This document shows positions 8,914 through 20,241 of a DNA stretch of 64,000 nucleotides, in pieces. Below the pieces are notes generated by a model. It had not been told where the DNA came from. It searched no databases and worked only from the letters and a program-made list of their open reading frames with translations. The position numbers and the translations under genes are program-made. How positions within the stretch are numbered: the stretch's first letter is position 1; each line of letters begins with the position of its first letter. The stretch is from RYN-230 sp963720645 (GTDB lineage Bacteria; Actinomycetota; Actinomycetes; Streptosporangiales; Streptosporangiaceae), in assembly GCA_963720645.1 (NCBI GenBank), contig CAVRFX010000013.1, positions 434,001-498,000 on the forward strand. The letters run 5' to 3'.

Positions 8914-9888
8914 TCAGCGGGCGCGGCAGGCGACGATGTCGCGGATGGCTACCTCCAGGGCATAGCCCGCGCTCGTCCCTTCTCCTTTGACCTGGGCGTC
9001 GGCCCGGGCCACCACGGCCAGGGCGCGGGCCACCCCCTCGGGGGTCCAGCCCCGGAGCTGCTGCCGGACCCGGTCCACCTTCCACGGGGGCAGGCCGGCC
9101 TCGGCCGCCACCGCCGCGTCCGGCTGGCCCTTGGGGGCGCTGCCGACGCGGCCCAGCAGGCGCACCCCCTGGGCCAGGCCGCTGGTGATGAGCACGGGTG
9201 ACACCCCGACCGCCAGCGCCCAGCGCAGCAGCTCCAGCGCCTCCCCCAGGCGCCCCTCGACGGCCCGGTCCGCCACGGTGAAGCCGCTCGCCTCAGCCCG
9301 GCCCCGGTAGTAGCGGGCCACCACGGCCTGGTCGATGACCCCGGTGGTGTCCGAGGCCAGCTGCGCGCAGGCGGCGGCGAGCTCACGCAGGTCATTGCCC
9401 AGGGCATCGAGCAGGGCCCGCACGCCGCTCTCCTCGATCGTGCGCCCCGCCTGGCGGAACTCGCCCCTGATGAACTGCATCCGCTCGCCCATCCGGGTGA
9501 TCTTCGGGCATTCGACGATCCTGGCCCCCCGCTTGCCGAGCGCGGCGAGCAGGGCCTTGCCCTTGGCCCCGCCGGCGTGGGTGAGGATCAGGATGGTCTC
9601 GGGCGGCGGGTCGCCCGCCAGGCTGGTGATCTCGTCGGCCACGTTCTTGGCCGCGTCGGCGGTGCCGTGCAGCACGATGACACAGCCCCCGCCGAAGAGG
9701 GAGGGCGCGGTCAGCGAGGCCAGCTCGCCGGGCCGCAGCCCGGCGGCCTGCACGTGGCGCACATCGTCGGCCGGCCGCGCGGCCTCGACCAGGCGCGCCA
9801 CCGCCCGCTCGACCAGCAGGTCCTCCTCTCCCACGACCACGCTGACGCCGGCGATGCCGGTGGGTGAGAGGGGTGCAGCGGAAGGCAT
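8914..9888 (-). CDS. holA: DNA polymerase III subunit delta
   Basis: Clamp-loader delta subunit that opens the beta sliding clamp. About 324 residues. The N-terminal domain opens with VSVVVGEEDLLVERAVARL, continues with SLFGGGCVIVLHG and GGAKGKALLAAL, and the C-terminal collar domain includes WALAVGVSPVLITSGLAQGVRLL. Start placed at the ATG giving MPSAAPLSPTG; an ATG six codons upstream (9906) is equally open and neither has a clear ribosome site. It lies downstream of hutI on the same strand with a 42-base gap and converges on rpsT. The product belongs to the conserved holA-rpsT-lepA neighbourhood of actinobacteria. Confidence 0.92.
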   Translation of the reverse strand: MPSAAPLSPTGIAGVSVVVGEEDLLVERAVARLVEAARPADDVRHVQAAGLRPGELASLTAPSLFGGGCVIVLHGTADAAKNVADEITSLAGDPPPETILILTHAGGAKGKALLAALGKRGARIVECPKITRMGERMQFIRGEFRQAGRTIEESGVRALLDALGNDLRELAAACAQLASDTTGVIDQAVVARYYRGRAEASGFTVADRAVEGRLGEALELLRWALAVGVSPVLITSGLAQGVRLLGRVGSAPKGQPDAAVAAEAGLPPWKVDRVRQQLRGWTPEGVARALAVVARADAQVKGEGTSAGYALEVAIRDIVACRAR

Positions 9889-9930
9889 AGCGGCAGCATG
9901 CCACATACCGGGCCGTGGACCGGCCAGAGC

Positions 9931-11145
9931 TCAGCTGGTGGCGACCGGCGCGCCGCCGAGCCACACGCGGCTCGGCTCGAGCCCGTAGGACCAGGCGAAC
10001 GCGCCCTCGTGGTCGGCGTCCCAGAGCACGATGTCGGCCAGCCGGCCGCGGACCATCGCGCCGCGGTCCGGGGCCCGCAGGGCCTGCGCCCCGCCGAGCG
10101 TGGCGGCCCGCAGGGCCTCGGTCACGCTCAGGCCGAACTGGGACACGGCCAGCGAGATGACCAGCGGCATCGAGGTGATCCCGTTGCCGCCGGGCGTGTG
10201 GTCCGAGCCGAGCGCCACGGCCACGCCCTTGTCCAGCAGGGAGCGCACCGGCGGGTTCTTGCCGGTCTGCAGGGCCGTCCCCGGGCAGACCACCGCGGCC
10301 ACCCCCGCCTGGGCCAGGGCCGCCACGTCCTCGTCACTGGCCTCGTGCAGGATGTCCGCGGACGCGCAGCCGAGTTCGGCGGCCAGCCGGGCCGCGCCGG
10401 TCCGGCTCTCCCCGCAGGCGTGGACCCGCGGCAGCAGCCCGGCCGCCCGGCCCGCGCTGAGGATCCACCGGGCTTCGCGCTCGGTGAAACGGCCTTCCTC
10501 GCAGTACACGTCCACGCTGTCCGCGCCGACCTGGGCCGCGTCCGAGCACCACGTGCCCACCGCGTCGATGTAGTCGTTCCGGCGGCCGAAGTACTCCGGC
10601 GGCACCGCGTGCGCGGCCAGGAACGTCACGTGCACCCGCGGCATCCCGGGCTCACCCTCCAGCGAGCGGAGCATGCGCACGTCGGCCAGCTCGCCGTCGC
10701 GGGTCAGGTGGTAGCCGGTCTTGGCCTCGATCGTAGTGGTCCCGCAGCGCAGCCACGCGCCCAGCCGCTCGCGGACCCCGTTGCACAGGGTCCAGGGGTC
10801 GGTGCCGCGGGTCACCGTGACCGTGGAGGCCATTCCCCCGCCGGCCGCGGCGATCTCGCCATCCGAGGAGCCCCCGGCCCGCATGGCCAGTTCCGCCCAG
10901 CGGTTGCCCGCGTAGACGGGGTGGGTGTGCGCGTCGATCAGGCCCGGGGTGACCAGGCCGCCGCCCAGGTTCTCCACCGAGTCGACGTCGACGATGTCCT
11001 CCACCACGCCGGGCAGGCTCTCCGGGAGCTCCGAGGCCCGGCCGACCCACGCGATGCGGTCGTTGTGGGTGAGGATGGCCGCGTTGCTCCAGATCTCGGA
11101 TCCGGTCCACAGGCGGCCGATGTTGGTCAGCAGGCGTACGGTCAC
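9931..11145 (-). CDS. hutI: Imidazolonepropionase
   Basis: Third step of histidine degradation: 4-imidazolone-5-propionate to N-formimino-L-glutamate. Amidohydrolase-fold metal residues are visible: DAHTHPVYAG (HxH), VHACGES (His) and GSDHTPGG (Asp). GTG at 11145 gives VTVRLLTNIGRLWTG, the family's usual opening, about 404 residues; the open frame extends 27 codons further to 11226 but that tail is Pro/Ala-rich. No hutH, hutU or hutF is in the window, so it is an isolated pathway gene here. Confidence 0.94.
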   Translation of the reverse strand: MTVRLLTNIGRLWTGSEIWSNAAILTHNDRIAWVGRASELPESLPGVVEDIVDVDSVENLGGGLVTPGLIDAHTHPVYAGNRWAELAMRAGGSSDGEIAAAGGGMASTVTVTRGTDPWTLCNGVRERLGAWLRCGTTTIEAKTGYHLTRDGELADVRMLRSLEGEPGMPRVHVTFLAAHAVPPEYFGRRNDYIDAVGTWCSDAAQVGADSVDVYCEEGRFTEREARWILSAGRAAGLLPRVHACGESRTGAARLAAELGCASADILHEASDEDVAALAQAGVAAVVCPGTALQTGKNPPVRSLLDKGVAVALGSDHTPGGNGITSMPLVISLAVSQFGLSVTEALRAATLGGAQALRAPDRGAMVRGRLADIVLWDADHEGAFAWSYGLEPSRVWLGGAPVATS

Positions 11146-11586
11146 TGGCGTGCCCCCGGCCGCGCACGCCGGAGGGGCCGGAGGTGGGCGCGCCAGACGG
11201 GGCGTACCTGCGTCATCCGCGGTCACCTGCCATAGCTCGTCCGTACTACTGATGGCCCCCCGCCAGGCACCCGGTACCGCGGGTTCCAGAGCGACCGACG
11301 TTGACGCTGCGGGATGCGGCAGCCAACATATCGGTTCAGTTACGGTATTGCACTACACGGTCCGTGTACAGGCAGTTCACGAAGAAGGCAGGACGGAAAT
11401 TGCCGTCCTTTCCGGTGATCTCACTGTCTGTGCTGGTCCGGGCCCTGTTAGCTGCGCTGCGTGTCCGCCGTGACGCGGGGGTTCTGCTTTACCGGATAAG
11501 GCACGGGCGGAATTGACCGCCCGTTCAATGTGACGTTGTCTCCTGCCCGGTAGCTTCCCACGTGCGGGGCAGTTCCCGCGCGGTAG
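11146..11586. other. Non-coding stretch between hutI and hflX
   Basis: About 440 bases with no convincing gene on either strand and lower GC than its surroundings near 11320-11420. Besides the hairpin at 11503-11524 nothing recognisable is seen. It should hold the hutI promoter (minus strand) and the hflX 3' end. Confidence 0.5.
11503..11524 (-). terminator. Hairpin downstream of hflX
   Basis: ACGGGCGG / CCGCCCGT, an 8-bp perfect stem with a six-base AATTGA loop, about 65 bases beyond the hflX stop in the direction of hflX transcription and upstream of hutI. Either an hflX terminator or a hutI leader element. Confidence 0.45.
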
Positions 11587-13080
11587 TTAGCTTCCCGCGG
11601 GAACGGCAATGCGGTCGATCTCGGCGGCCAGGCCCGGCGGGACCCGGGCCGTCAGCTCGGTCCCCGCGGCGCAGTGCCGCAGCGCGAGCACCTCACCCTC
11701 CTGATGGGCCCGGGCCACGAGGTCGCCGCGCACGTACGGCACCACGGCGCTGACCTCCCGGTCCCACTGCGGGAGCGCGGCCTCGACCGCCTCGGCCAGG
11801 GCGTCGAGCCCCTCGCCGGTGCGCGCGGACACGATCACGCTGCGGGGCTCCTGGAGGCGGAGCGCGTCCAGGTCGATCGGGTCGGCCGCGTCGGCCTTGT
11901 TGATCACGACCAGCTCCGGCACGTCCCGCGCCCCGATCTGCGCGAGCACCTCGCGGACGGCGGAGATCTGCGCCTGCGGATCGGCGTCGCTGGCGTCCAC
12001 CACGTGCAGGATCAGGTCGGCCTCGGCGACTTCCTCCAGCGTGGACCGGAACGCCTCGACCAGCTGGTGCGGGAGGTGGCGGACGAACCCGACGGTGTCG
12101 GTCAGCGTGTACCACCGGCCGGACGGCGTCCGGGCCCGGCGCACCGACGGGTCCAGCGTCGCGAACAGCGAGTCATCCACCAGCACCCCGGCCCCGGTCA
12201 TCCGGTTGAGCAGGCTGGACTTGCCCGCGTTGGTGTAGCCCGCGATGGCCACCGCCGGGACGGCGTGGCCGCGGCGCTGGTGCCGCTGTACCTGCCTGCC
12301 GACCGACATCTCGGCGAGCTGGCGGCGCAGCCTGGCGGTGCGGGTCCTGATCCGCCGCCGGTCGGTCTCGATCTTCGTCTCACCAGGGCCCCGGGTGCCG
12401 ATCCCGCCGCCGCCGGCGACCCGGCCACCGGCCTGCCGGGACAGCGACTCGCCCCAGCCGCGCAGCCTGGGCAGCAGGTACTCGAGCTGGGCCAGCTCGA
12501 CCTGGGCCTTGCCTTCCTTGCTCCGGGCGTGCTGGGCGAAGATGTCCAGGATCAGCGCGGTCCGGTCGATGACCTTCGCCTTCACCACGCCTTCCAGCCG
12601 GCGCAGCTGGCTGGGGGTCAGCTCGCCGTCGCAGATCACGGTGTCCGCGCCGGTCGCCGCGACCAGGGCCGCGACCTCCGCGGCCTTGCCCGCGCCGATG
12701 TACGTCGCCGCGTCAGGCCGCCCGCGCCGCTGGATCAGGCCGTCCAGGATCACCGAGCCGGCCGTCTCGGCCAGCCGGGACAGCTCACGCAGCGAGTTCT
12801 CCGCGTCGGCCAGCGTCCCCTCGGTCCACACGCCGACCAGGATGACCCGCTCCAGCCGCAGCGCCCGGTACTCGACCTCGGTGACGTCCTCGAGCTCGGT
12901 GGACAGCCCGGACACCCGCTGCAGCGCGTGCCGGTCCGACAGGTCGAGCGCGCCCACGTCCGGATCCCGTTCGCTGATGTCCGCGGGAACCTCGTGGGAT
13001 AGCTCGGTGGGAAGGGTCATCGCCTGCTCATCTGGGTCGGGTACGCGGGCCGCGCTGCTTCGATCTGCCAATGCTGTCAT
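11587..13080 (-). CDS. hflX: GTPase HflX
   Basis: Ribosome-binding GTPase that splits stalled 70S/100S ribosomes. 497 residues. The N-terminal HflX domain (LERVILVGVWTEG, QRRGRPDAATYIGAGK) is followed by the coiled region with the glycine-rich GGGGIGTRGPGETKIE signature. The G domain has GYTNAGKSS (P-loop), DTVGF (G3) and NKAD (G4). Full length and intact. Divergent from aceB across about 200 bases. Confidence 0.96.
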   Translation of the reverse strand: MTALADRSSAARVPDPDEQAMTLPTELSHEVPADISERDPDVGALDLSDRHALQRVSGLSTELEDVTEVEYRALRLERVILVGVWTEGTLADAENSLRELSRLAETAGSVILDGLIQRRGRPDAATYIGAGKAAEVAALVAATGADTVICDGELTPSQLRRLEGVVKAKVIDRTALILDIFAQHARSKEGKAQVELAQLEYLLPRLRGWGESLSRQAGGRVAGGGGIGTRGPGETKIETDRRRIRTRTARLRRQLAEMSVGRQVQRHQRRGHAVPAVAIAGYTNAGKSSLLNRMTGAGVLVDDSLFATLDPSVRRARTPSGRWYTLTDTVGFVRHLPHQLVEAFRSTLEEVAEADLILHVVDASDADPQAQISAVREVLAQIGARDVPELVVINKADAADPIDLDALRLQEPRSVIVSARTGEGLDALAEAVEAALPQWDREVSAVVPYVRGDLVARAHQEGEVLALRHCAAGTELTARVPPGLAAEIDRIAVPAGS

Positions 13081-13285
13081 GCCTCCGGGATACGCTCACC
13101 TCAATAAACACCCACGCAGCCCAGGTTGTGCCCGGCATGTGGCCGGGAACACTTTGACCGGCGGCGTGGCGCAGTGTTAAGCCCAGTGTCAGGACCGCCC
13201 GGGGCTGGCACTGCCCGCCGTCATTACTTGCCAGTAACATTGCCCGGTAACCGCGAGGCGGCGGATGACCTGGGAGGAGCGCGGC

Positions 13286-14887
<1,602 letters not shown>

Positions 14888-15004
14888 CAGCTCTCGGGAC
14901 GACAGCGGAGATGCTGTAGCGCGCGCCCCTCGTGGACTACCGGGCCGCCAGGGGGCACCCTGGAGAGTAAGCGCCAGCGAGGGTAGCGCCAGTGTGGAGG
15001 CAGG

Positions 15005-16463
15005 ATGACGGTCCAGGCAATGGTGCCCCGGATGACGGAGATCTGCGGGACCGGCGGGGTGGTGTCTGATCCTGCCGAGCTGCGGACCTACGAGTGCGAC
15101 GGGCTCACCTCGCATCGCGCGGCCCCCGGCCTGGTCGTGCTGCCGGAGACGGCGGAGCAGGTCGCGGCGGTAGTCACGGAGTGCGCCCGGGCCGAGGTGC
15201 CGTTCGTGGCCCGCGGGTCGGGCACCGGCCTGTCCGGGGGGGCGCTGCCGCGCACCGACGGCGTGCTCATCGTGACCTCGCGGATGCGCCGGATCATCGC
15301 GATCGACCCGGTCAGCCAGCGGGCCATCGTGGAACCGGGCGTCACCAACCTGGCCGTCAGCACCGCGGCCCGGCCGTACGGCTACTTCTACGCCCCGGAC
15401 CCGTCCAGCCAGGTGATCTGCTCGGTGGGCGGCAACGTCGCCGAGAACTCCGGCGGCGCGCACTGCCTCAAGCACGGCTTCACCGTGCATCACGTGACCG
15501 GCCTGCAGATCGTCACCCCCGAGGGGGAACTGACCTGGCTGGGGGACGGCACCGGGGCCGCCCCCGGCTACGACCTGGTCGGCATGTTCACCGGCTCGGA
15601 AGGCACGCTCGGCATCGTGACCAAGATCGTGGTCAAGCTGACCAGGATCCCGCAGGTCATCACCACGCTGCTGGCCGCGTTCGAGACCACCGGTGCGGGC
15701 GGGGCGGCGGTGTCCGCGATCATCGGGGCCGGCATCCTGCCCGCGGCCATCGAGATGATGGACGCGCTCGCCATCGAGGCGGCCGAGGCCGCGGTGGCCT
15801 GCAACTACCCGGCCGGGGCAGGGGCGGTCCTGGTCGTGGAGCTGGACGGGCCCGGGGCCGACGTGCGCCGGGACAGCGCGGCGGTGCGGGAACTGTGCCG
15901 GCGAGGCCGGCTGCTCCGAGATCCGGCAGGCGGATGACCCGGCGGAGCGGGCCGCGATCTGGGCCGGGCGCAAGTCCGCGTTCGCTGCCGTGGGCCGGAT
16001 CTCCCCGGCCTACCTGGTGCAGGACGGGGTGGTGCCGCGCACCGCGCTCGGCGAGGTCCTGGACAAGATCGCCGCACTGGCGGCCGGGTCGGGCATCCGG
16101 GTGGCCAACGTGTTCCACGCGGGCGACGGGAACCTGCACCCGCTGGTCCTGTACAACGACGCCACGCCCGGGGAGGAAGCCACGGCCGAGGAAGTGTCCG
16201 GGGCGATCCTGGACCTGTGCATCGAGCACGGCGGCTCGATCACCGGCGAGCACGGCGTGGGCACGGACAAGTCCAGGTACATGACGAAGATGTTCACCCG
16301 CGAGGACCTGGACACCATGCAGCTGCTCCGCTGCGCGTTCGACCCGGCGGGGCTGTGCAACCCGGGCAAGATCTTCCCTACCCCGCGGCTGTGCGGTGAG
16401 GTCCCCGGGCCGCGCCGCGGCGTGCATCCCGCGGTCGCCGCAGGTCTGGCGGAACAGTTTTGA
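15005..16463 (+). CDS. glcD: Glycolate oxidase subunit GlcD (FAD-binding), one frameshift
   Basis: FAD-linked catalytic subunit oxidising glycolate to glyoxylate. The PCMH-type FAD domain is clear (VPFVARGSGTGLSGGALPRT, GNVAENSGGAHCLKHG, GSEGTLGIVTKIV), and the C-terminal FAD-oxidase domain ends with HAGDGNLHPL and GSITGEHGVG. One extra base near 15902 (in GCCGGCGAGGCC) moves the frame from 15005-15937 to the frame ending at 16463. Removing one base gives 485 residues with no gap, the normal length. ATG start preceded by GGAGG. The stop overlaps the TTG start of glcE. Confidence 0.9.
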
Positions 16464-17795
16464 GCCCTGCCTCCGTCCCCGGGTCGCTGGCCCGGGCCTG
16501 CCGGGCGGTGCGGCCGGGCGGCCCGCGGGACGCGGTGGCCGGCCTGACCCCGGCCTGGGTCGCGTCCCCCGAAGACGCCGGCGAGGCCAGCGCCCTGCTG
16601 GCGGCGGCGACCGAGCACGGGCTCGCGGTCGTTCCGCGCGGCAGCGGGACCAGCGTGTCCTGGGGCGTCCCGCCGAGCCGCCTCGACCTGGTCATCGACA
16701 CCCTGCGGCTGGACCAGGTCCTCGAGCACGCCGCGGGCGATCTGGTGGTCCGCGCGCAGGCCGGCGTGACCATGACCCGGCTGGCGGAGGTGCTGGCCTC
16801 GGCCCGGCAGCAGCTGGCCCTGGATGTGCCGCCCGGCGCGGCGCGGCGGCCACACCGGCTCGCCCACGGTCGGCGGCGTGCTGGCCACGGGCTCGGCCGG
16901 GCCACGGCGGCTGCGCTACGGCACCCCCCGGGACCTGCTGATCGGGATCACGGTCATCCGCCCGGACGGGACCGTGACCAAGTCCGGCGGCAAGGTCGTG
17001 AAGAACGTGGCCGGCTATGACCTCGGCAAGCTGTACACCGGCTCGCAGGGAACGCTGGGGCTGATCACCGAGGCCATCTTCCGGCTGCACCCGCTGCCCG
17101 CCGCGTCCGCGTTCGTGACCGCGGGTTACGCCGACCCGGCCGGGGCCGCGCGGGGCGTCGCGGCGGCCGCCGGCTCCGAGCTCGCCCCGGTAGCCATCGA
17201 GATCGACCGGCAGGCCCGCGATGGCCTGATCAGGGTGGCGGTGCTGCTCGAAGGCGACCCGGCCGGGGTGTCCGAGCGGGCCTCGCTGATGCGCGGGGTG
17301 CTCGGGGCGGGCACCGCGACCCTGGACGCCGCGCCGCCCTGGTGGGGCGCGGGGCCCGCGACCCCCGGGTCCGGGGCTGCCACCCGGGAAGGCAGCACGC
17401 TGATCCAGATCGGCTTCTGGGCCGCGGCCCTGCCCGGCGTGCTGGACGCGGTGGACGCCGCGGGACGGGCGGCCGGGCTGGACCCGGCCGTGGCCGGCTC
17501 GGCCGCCGCGGGCGTGCTGCACGCCGCGATCCCCGCGCGCGCCGAGCCGGAGGCGGTCGCCGGGTTCCTGGCCGCGCTGCGTGAGCGTCTCGCCCGGGAC
17601 CTGGAACCCGGGTTCGCCGCCGGGGAGGGACCTCCCGCCCGGGCCAGCGCCGTGGTGGTCCGGGCCCCGGCTGCCGTGCAGGCCCTGATCGACATGTGGG
17701 GGCCGGTGCCCTCGCTCGGCCTGATGCGGGCGCTGAAGGATCAGTTCGACCCGGCCCACCTGATGGCGCCCGGCCGGTTCGCCGGGGGGATCTGA
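16460..17795 (+). CDS. glcE: Glycolate oxidase subunit GlcE (FAD-binding), one frameshift
   Basis: Second FAD-domain subunit of glycolate oxidase. FAD-binding features: AVVPRGSGTSVSWG and, after the frameshift, GHTGSPTVGGVLATGSAGP and GGKVVKNVAGYDLGKLYTG, SQGTLGLITEAIFRL. One extra base within the GC-rich repeat at about 16835-16848 separates the two frames; correction gives about 444 residues. TTG start (MSPASVPG...) overlapping the glcD stop in TTGA suggests translational coupling, though the precise start is less certain. The next gene, glcF, starts 18 bases after the stop. Confidence 0.86.
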
Positions 17796-17812
17796 GTGCG
17801 GGAGGGACCGAG

Positions 17813-19235
17813 ATGAGCACCTCGCCCATTGACCCGTCCGGCGAGCTGCGCGCGCTGGCGTCCGACTGCGTGCACTGCGGCTTCTGCCTGCCCGTCTGCC
17901 CCACCTACCAGCTGTGGGGCGAGGAGATGGACTCGCCGCGCGGGCGGATCCACCTGATCACCCAGATCCTGGACGGGGCCGCGGCCGGCGAGACAGTGGC
18001 TGGCGGGACGGTAGCCAGCGAGGCCGCCGCCACCCACCTGGACCGCTGCCTCGGCTGCATGGCCTGCGTGCCGGCCTGCCCCTCCGGCGTGCACTACGAC
18101 CGGCTCATCGAGGCGGCGCGCGGCTGGGCCGAGGAGCCGCCGGGCGGCCCGGCCCCCGCACCGCTGCCGCCCCGCTCGCCGCGCGAGCGGGCCGCGCGCG
18201 CGGCGATCTTCGCGACGTTCCCGTACCCGGCGCGGCTCCGGATGCTGACCCGCCCGCTGCGGGCCGCCCAGCGCACCGGGATGATGCGGCGGATCGAGGG
18301 CAGCCGGCTGGCCGCCCGGCTCGCCCCGGAGCTGGTCGCGTCGCTCCGGGTGGCGCCCTCGCCGCCCCGGGGGCACCGCTCCGCCCTGGCCCGCCGGGTG
18401 CCCGCGCAGGGGCCGCGGCGGGCCGTGGTCGGCCTGCTCACCGGCTGCGTGCAGCAGGTGTTCTTCCCCGGCGTGAACGAGGCGACCGTGCGGATCCTGG
18501 CCGCCGAAGGATGCGACGTCGTCATCCCGCGTAAGCAGGGCTGCTGTGGCGCCCTGTCGCTGCACAGCGGCCGGGCCGCCGAGGCCGCCGGGTTCGCCCG
18601 GCGGACCATGACCGCGTTCGAGGACGCGGGAGTGGACGTGGTCGTGGTGAACTCGGCGGGCTGCGGCTCGGCCATGAAGGAGTACAGCCATCTCTTCGGG
18701 GGGGATGGGGATGAGGCGCAGCGGGCCAAGCGCTTCACCAGCACGGTCCGTGACCTCAGCGAGTTCCTCGCCGAGCTGGCCGGCGACGGCGGCCCGCGGG
18801 CGGTGCGCCATCCGCTCCCGGTCACCGCGGTCTACCACGAGGCCTGTCACCTGGGGCATGCGCAGGGCATCCGGCGCCAGCCCCGTGAGCTGCTCCGCGC
18901 CATCCCGGGGCTGGAGCTCGTGGAGCCTGGCCGACCCGGGTACCTGCTGCGGCTCGGCCGGCGTGTACAACCTGCTCCAGCCGGAGGCCGCCGGGGAACT
19001 GGGCGCGCGGAAGGCCGCCGCTGTGCTGGCCACCGGGGCGCCCCTGGTCATCTCGGCCAACCCCGGCTGCAGCCTGCAGATCTCCGCCGCGATGACCGCG
19101 GCCGGGACGGGCAGCCCGCCCGCCATGGCCCACATCGCCGAGGTGCTCGACGCGTCGCTGCGCGGCCTGCCGGTCACCGAGCTGACCGGCAGCCCGGCCC
19201 CCGGCCCGGCCGCGGACCCTCCGCCGGCCAGCTAG
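17813..19235 (+). CDS. glcF: Glycolate oxidase iron-sulfur subunit GlcF, one frameshift
   Basis: Fe-S subunit passing electrons from GlcD/GlcE to the respiratory chain. Two ferredoxin-type clusters are seen (CVHCGFCLPVCP and CLGCMACVPACP), followed by two CCG-type domains (KQGCCGALSLHSG and, after the frameshift, PGTCCGSAGVYNLLQ). An extra base at about 18928-18935 (CCTGGCCGAC) shifts the frame; corrected length is about 473 residues. ATG at 17813. Glycolate oxidase needs all three subunits, and each of the three genes carries a single +1 shift. Confidence 0.9.
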
Positions 19236-19282
19236 GGCAGACCTGATCCGGCGGGCGGGTTTCCTGCCCCCGGCGGCCCGCG

Positions 19283-19324
19283 GGGCCGCGGTCAGCCGGC
19301 CGCGTCAGCGGGCCGCGGTCAGCC
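19283..19324. repeat. Short direct repeat between glcF and dapF
   Basis: The 15-mer GGGCCGCGGTCAGCC occurs at 19283-19297 and 19310-19324 in the 97-base convergent spacer. With the surrounding GC palindromes it probably forms the shared terminator region. Confidence 0.5.
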
Positions 19325-19332
19325 CGGCCCCG

Positions 19333-20241
19333 TCAGCCGGCGGCGTTCAGCCAGTCGGGGTCGAGTTCCCCCTCGGCCACGATCACCGCCGGCCCGGTCA
19401 GCCAGCTGGTCCCGGGGTCCAGGGTCACGGTCAGCGCACCCCCCGGCACCATGACGTGCCACTGGCCCGGGACGGTTTTCGTTGCGGAGGAAAGCGCGGC
19501 TGCTGCCGCCGCAGCCGCGACCGCGCCGGTACCACAGGAGCGTGTCTCGCCTGAGCCGCGCTCGTGCACCCGCATGCTGAGCGCGCCCGGGCCGGTCACC
19601 CGGACCAGTTCCACGTTGCCGCCGGCCGGGAAGTCCGCCGGGTCCAGGCCCGGCGGCTCCGCCAGGTCGAATTTGTCCAGTGCCCCGTCCACCAGGCAGG
19701 CCAGATGCGGGTTGCCAACACTGATCCGCAGGCCGTCACGGACTGCGCCATCAATAACGGTCCGGCCGGGGCCGAGCACGCTGGCCGGGCCCATGTCCAC
19801 GGTGATCCGGCCATCCGGTTCCGCCCGGACCTGCCGCACGCCGGACCGGGTGGCCACCGCGAACGCCGGGCTGGCCGCCAGGCCATGTTCCAGCAGGTAG
19901 CGGGCGAACACGCGGATCCCGTTGCCGCACATCTCGGCGATGCTGCCGTCCGCGTTCCGGTAATCCATGAACCATTCGGCCTGGTCCGCCTGCTCCGGCG
20001 CGGGGCCCGCGGCGGTGCGGACCACCCGCAGCAGCCCGTCCGCCCCGATCCCGGCCCGCCGGTCACACAGCCGCGCGACGAATTCCGGGCTGGGCTCACG
20101 CTCCCCGCGCAGGTCCGGCACGATCACGAAGTCGTTCTCGGTGCCGTGTCCCTTGGCAAACTGGCGCTGGCCGAAGTGGCGCCCGGAGAATTCGGGCTCG
20201 CTGAACTGATGCTCTGTCAGTGGACCCTGGGCGGACGGCAT
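19333..20241 (-). CDS. dapF: Diaminopimelate epimerase
   Basis: Interconverts LL- and meso-diaminopimelate for lysine and peptidoglycan synthesis. The two catalytic cysteines are in EMCGNGIRVFARYLL and RSCGTGAVAAAAAAA; the opening FAKGHGTENDFVIVPD is family-typical. Start at ATG 20241 gives 302 residues, with about 27 residues before the conserved core. An alanine run follows the second catalytic Cys. The start lies inside the end of miaA (25-base overlap). dapA, an earlier step, is at the far end of the window. Confidence 0.95.
   Translation of the reverse strand: MPSAQGPLTEHQFSEPEFSGRHFGQRQFAKGHGTENDFVIVPDLRGEREPSPEFVARLCDRRAGIGADGLLRVVRTAAGPAPEQADQAEWFMDYRNADGSIAEMCGNGIRVFARYLLEHGLAASPAFAVATRSGVRQVRAEPDGRITVDMGPASVLGPGRTVIDGAVRDGLRISVGNPHLACLVDGALDKFDLAEPPGLDPADFPAGGNVELVRVTGPGALSMRVHERGSGETRSCGTGAVAAAAAAAALSSATKTVPGQWHVMVPGGALTVTLDPGTSWLTGPAVIVAEGELDPDWLNAAG

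Noticed and set aside
10652..11167. Frames within hutI on the same strand
   Set aside because: Alternative frames of a clear imidazolonepropionase.
15890..15915. Programmed ribosomal frameshifting in glcD, and likewise in glcE, glcF and lhr
   Set aside because: No slippery heptamer with a downstream structure, and the same type of indel occurs at random places in many genes.
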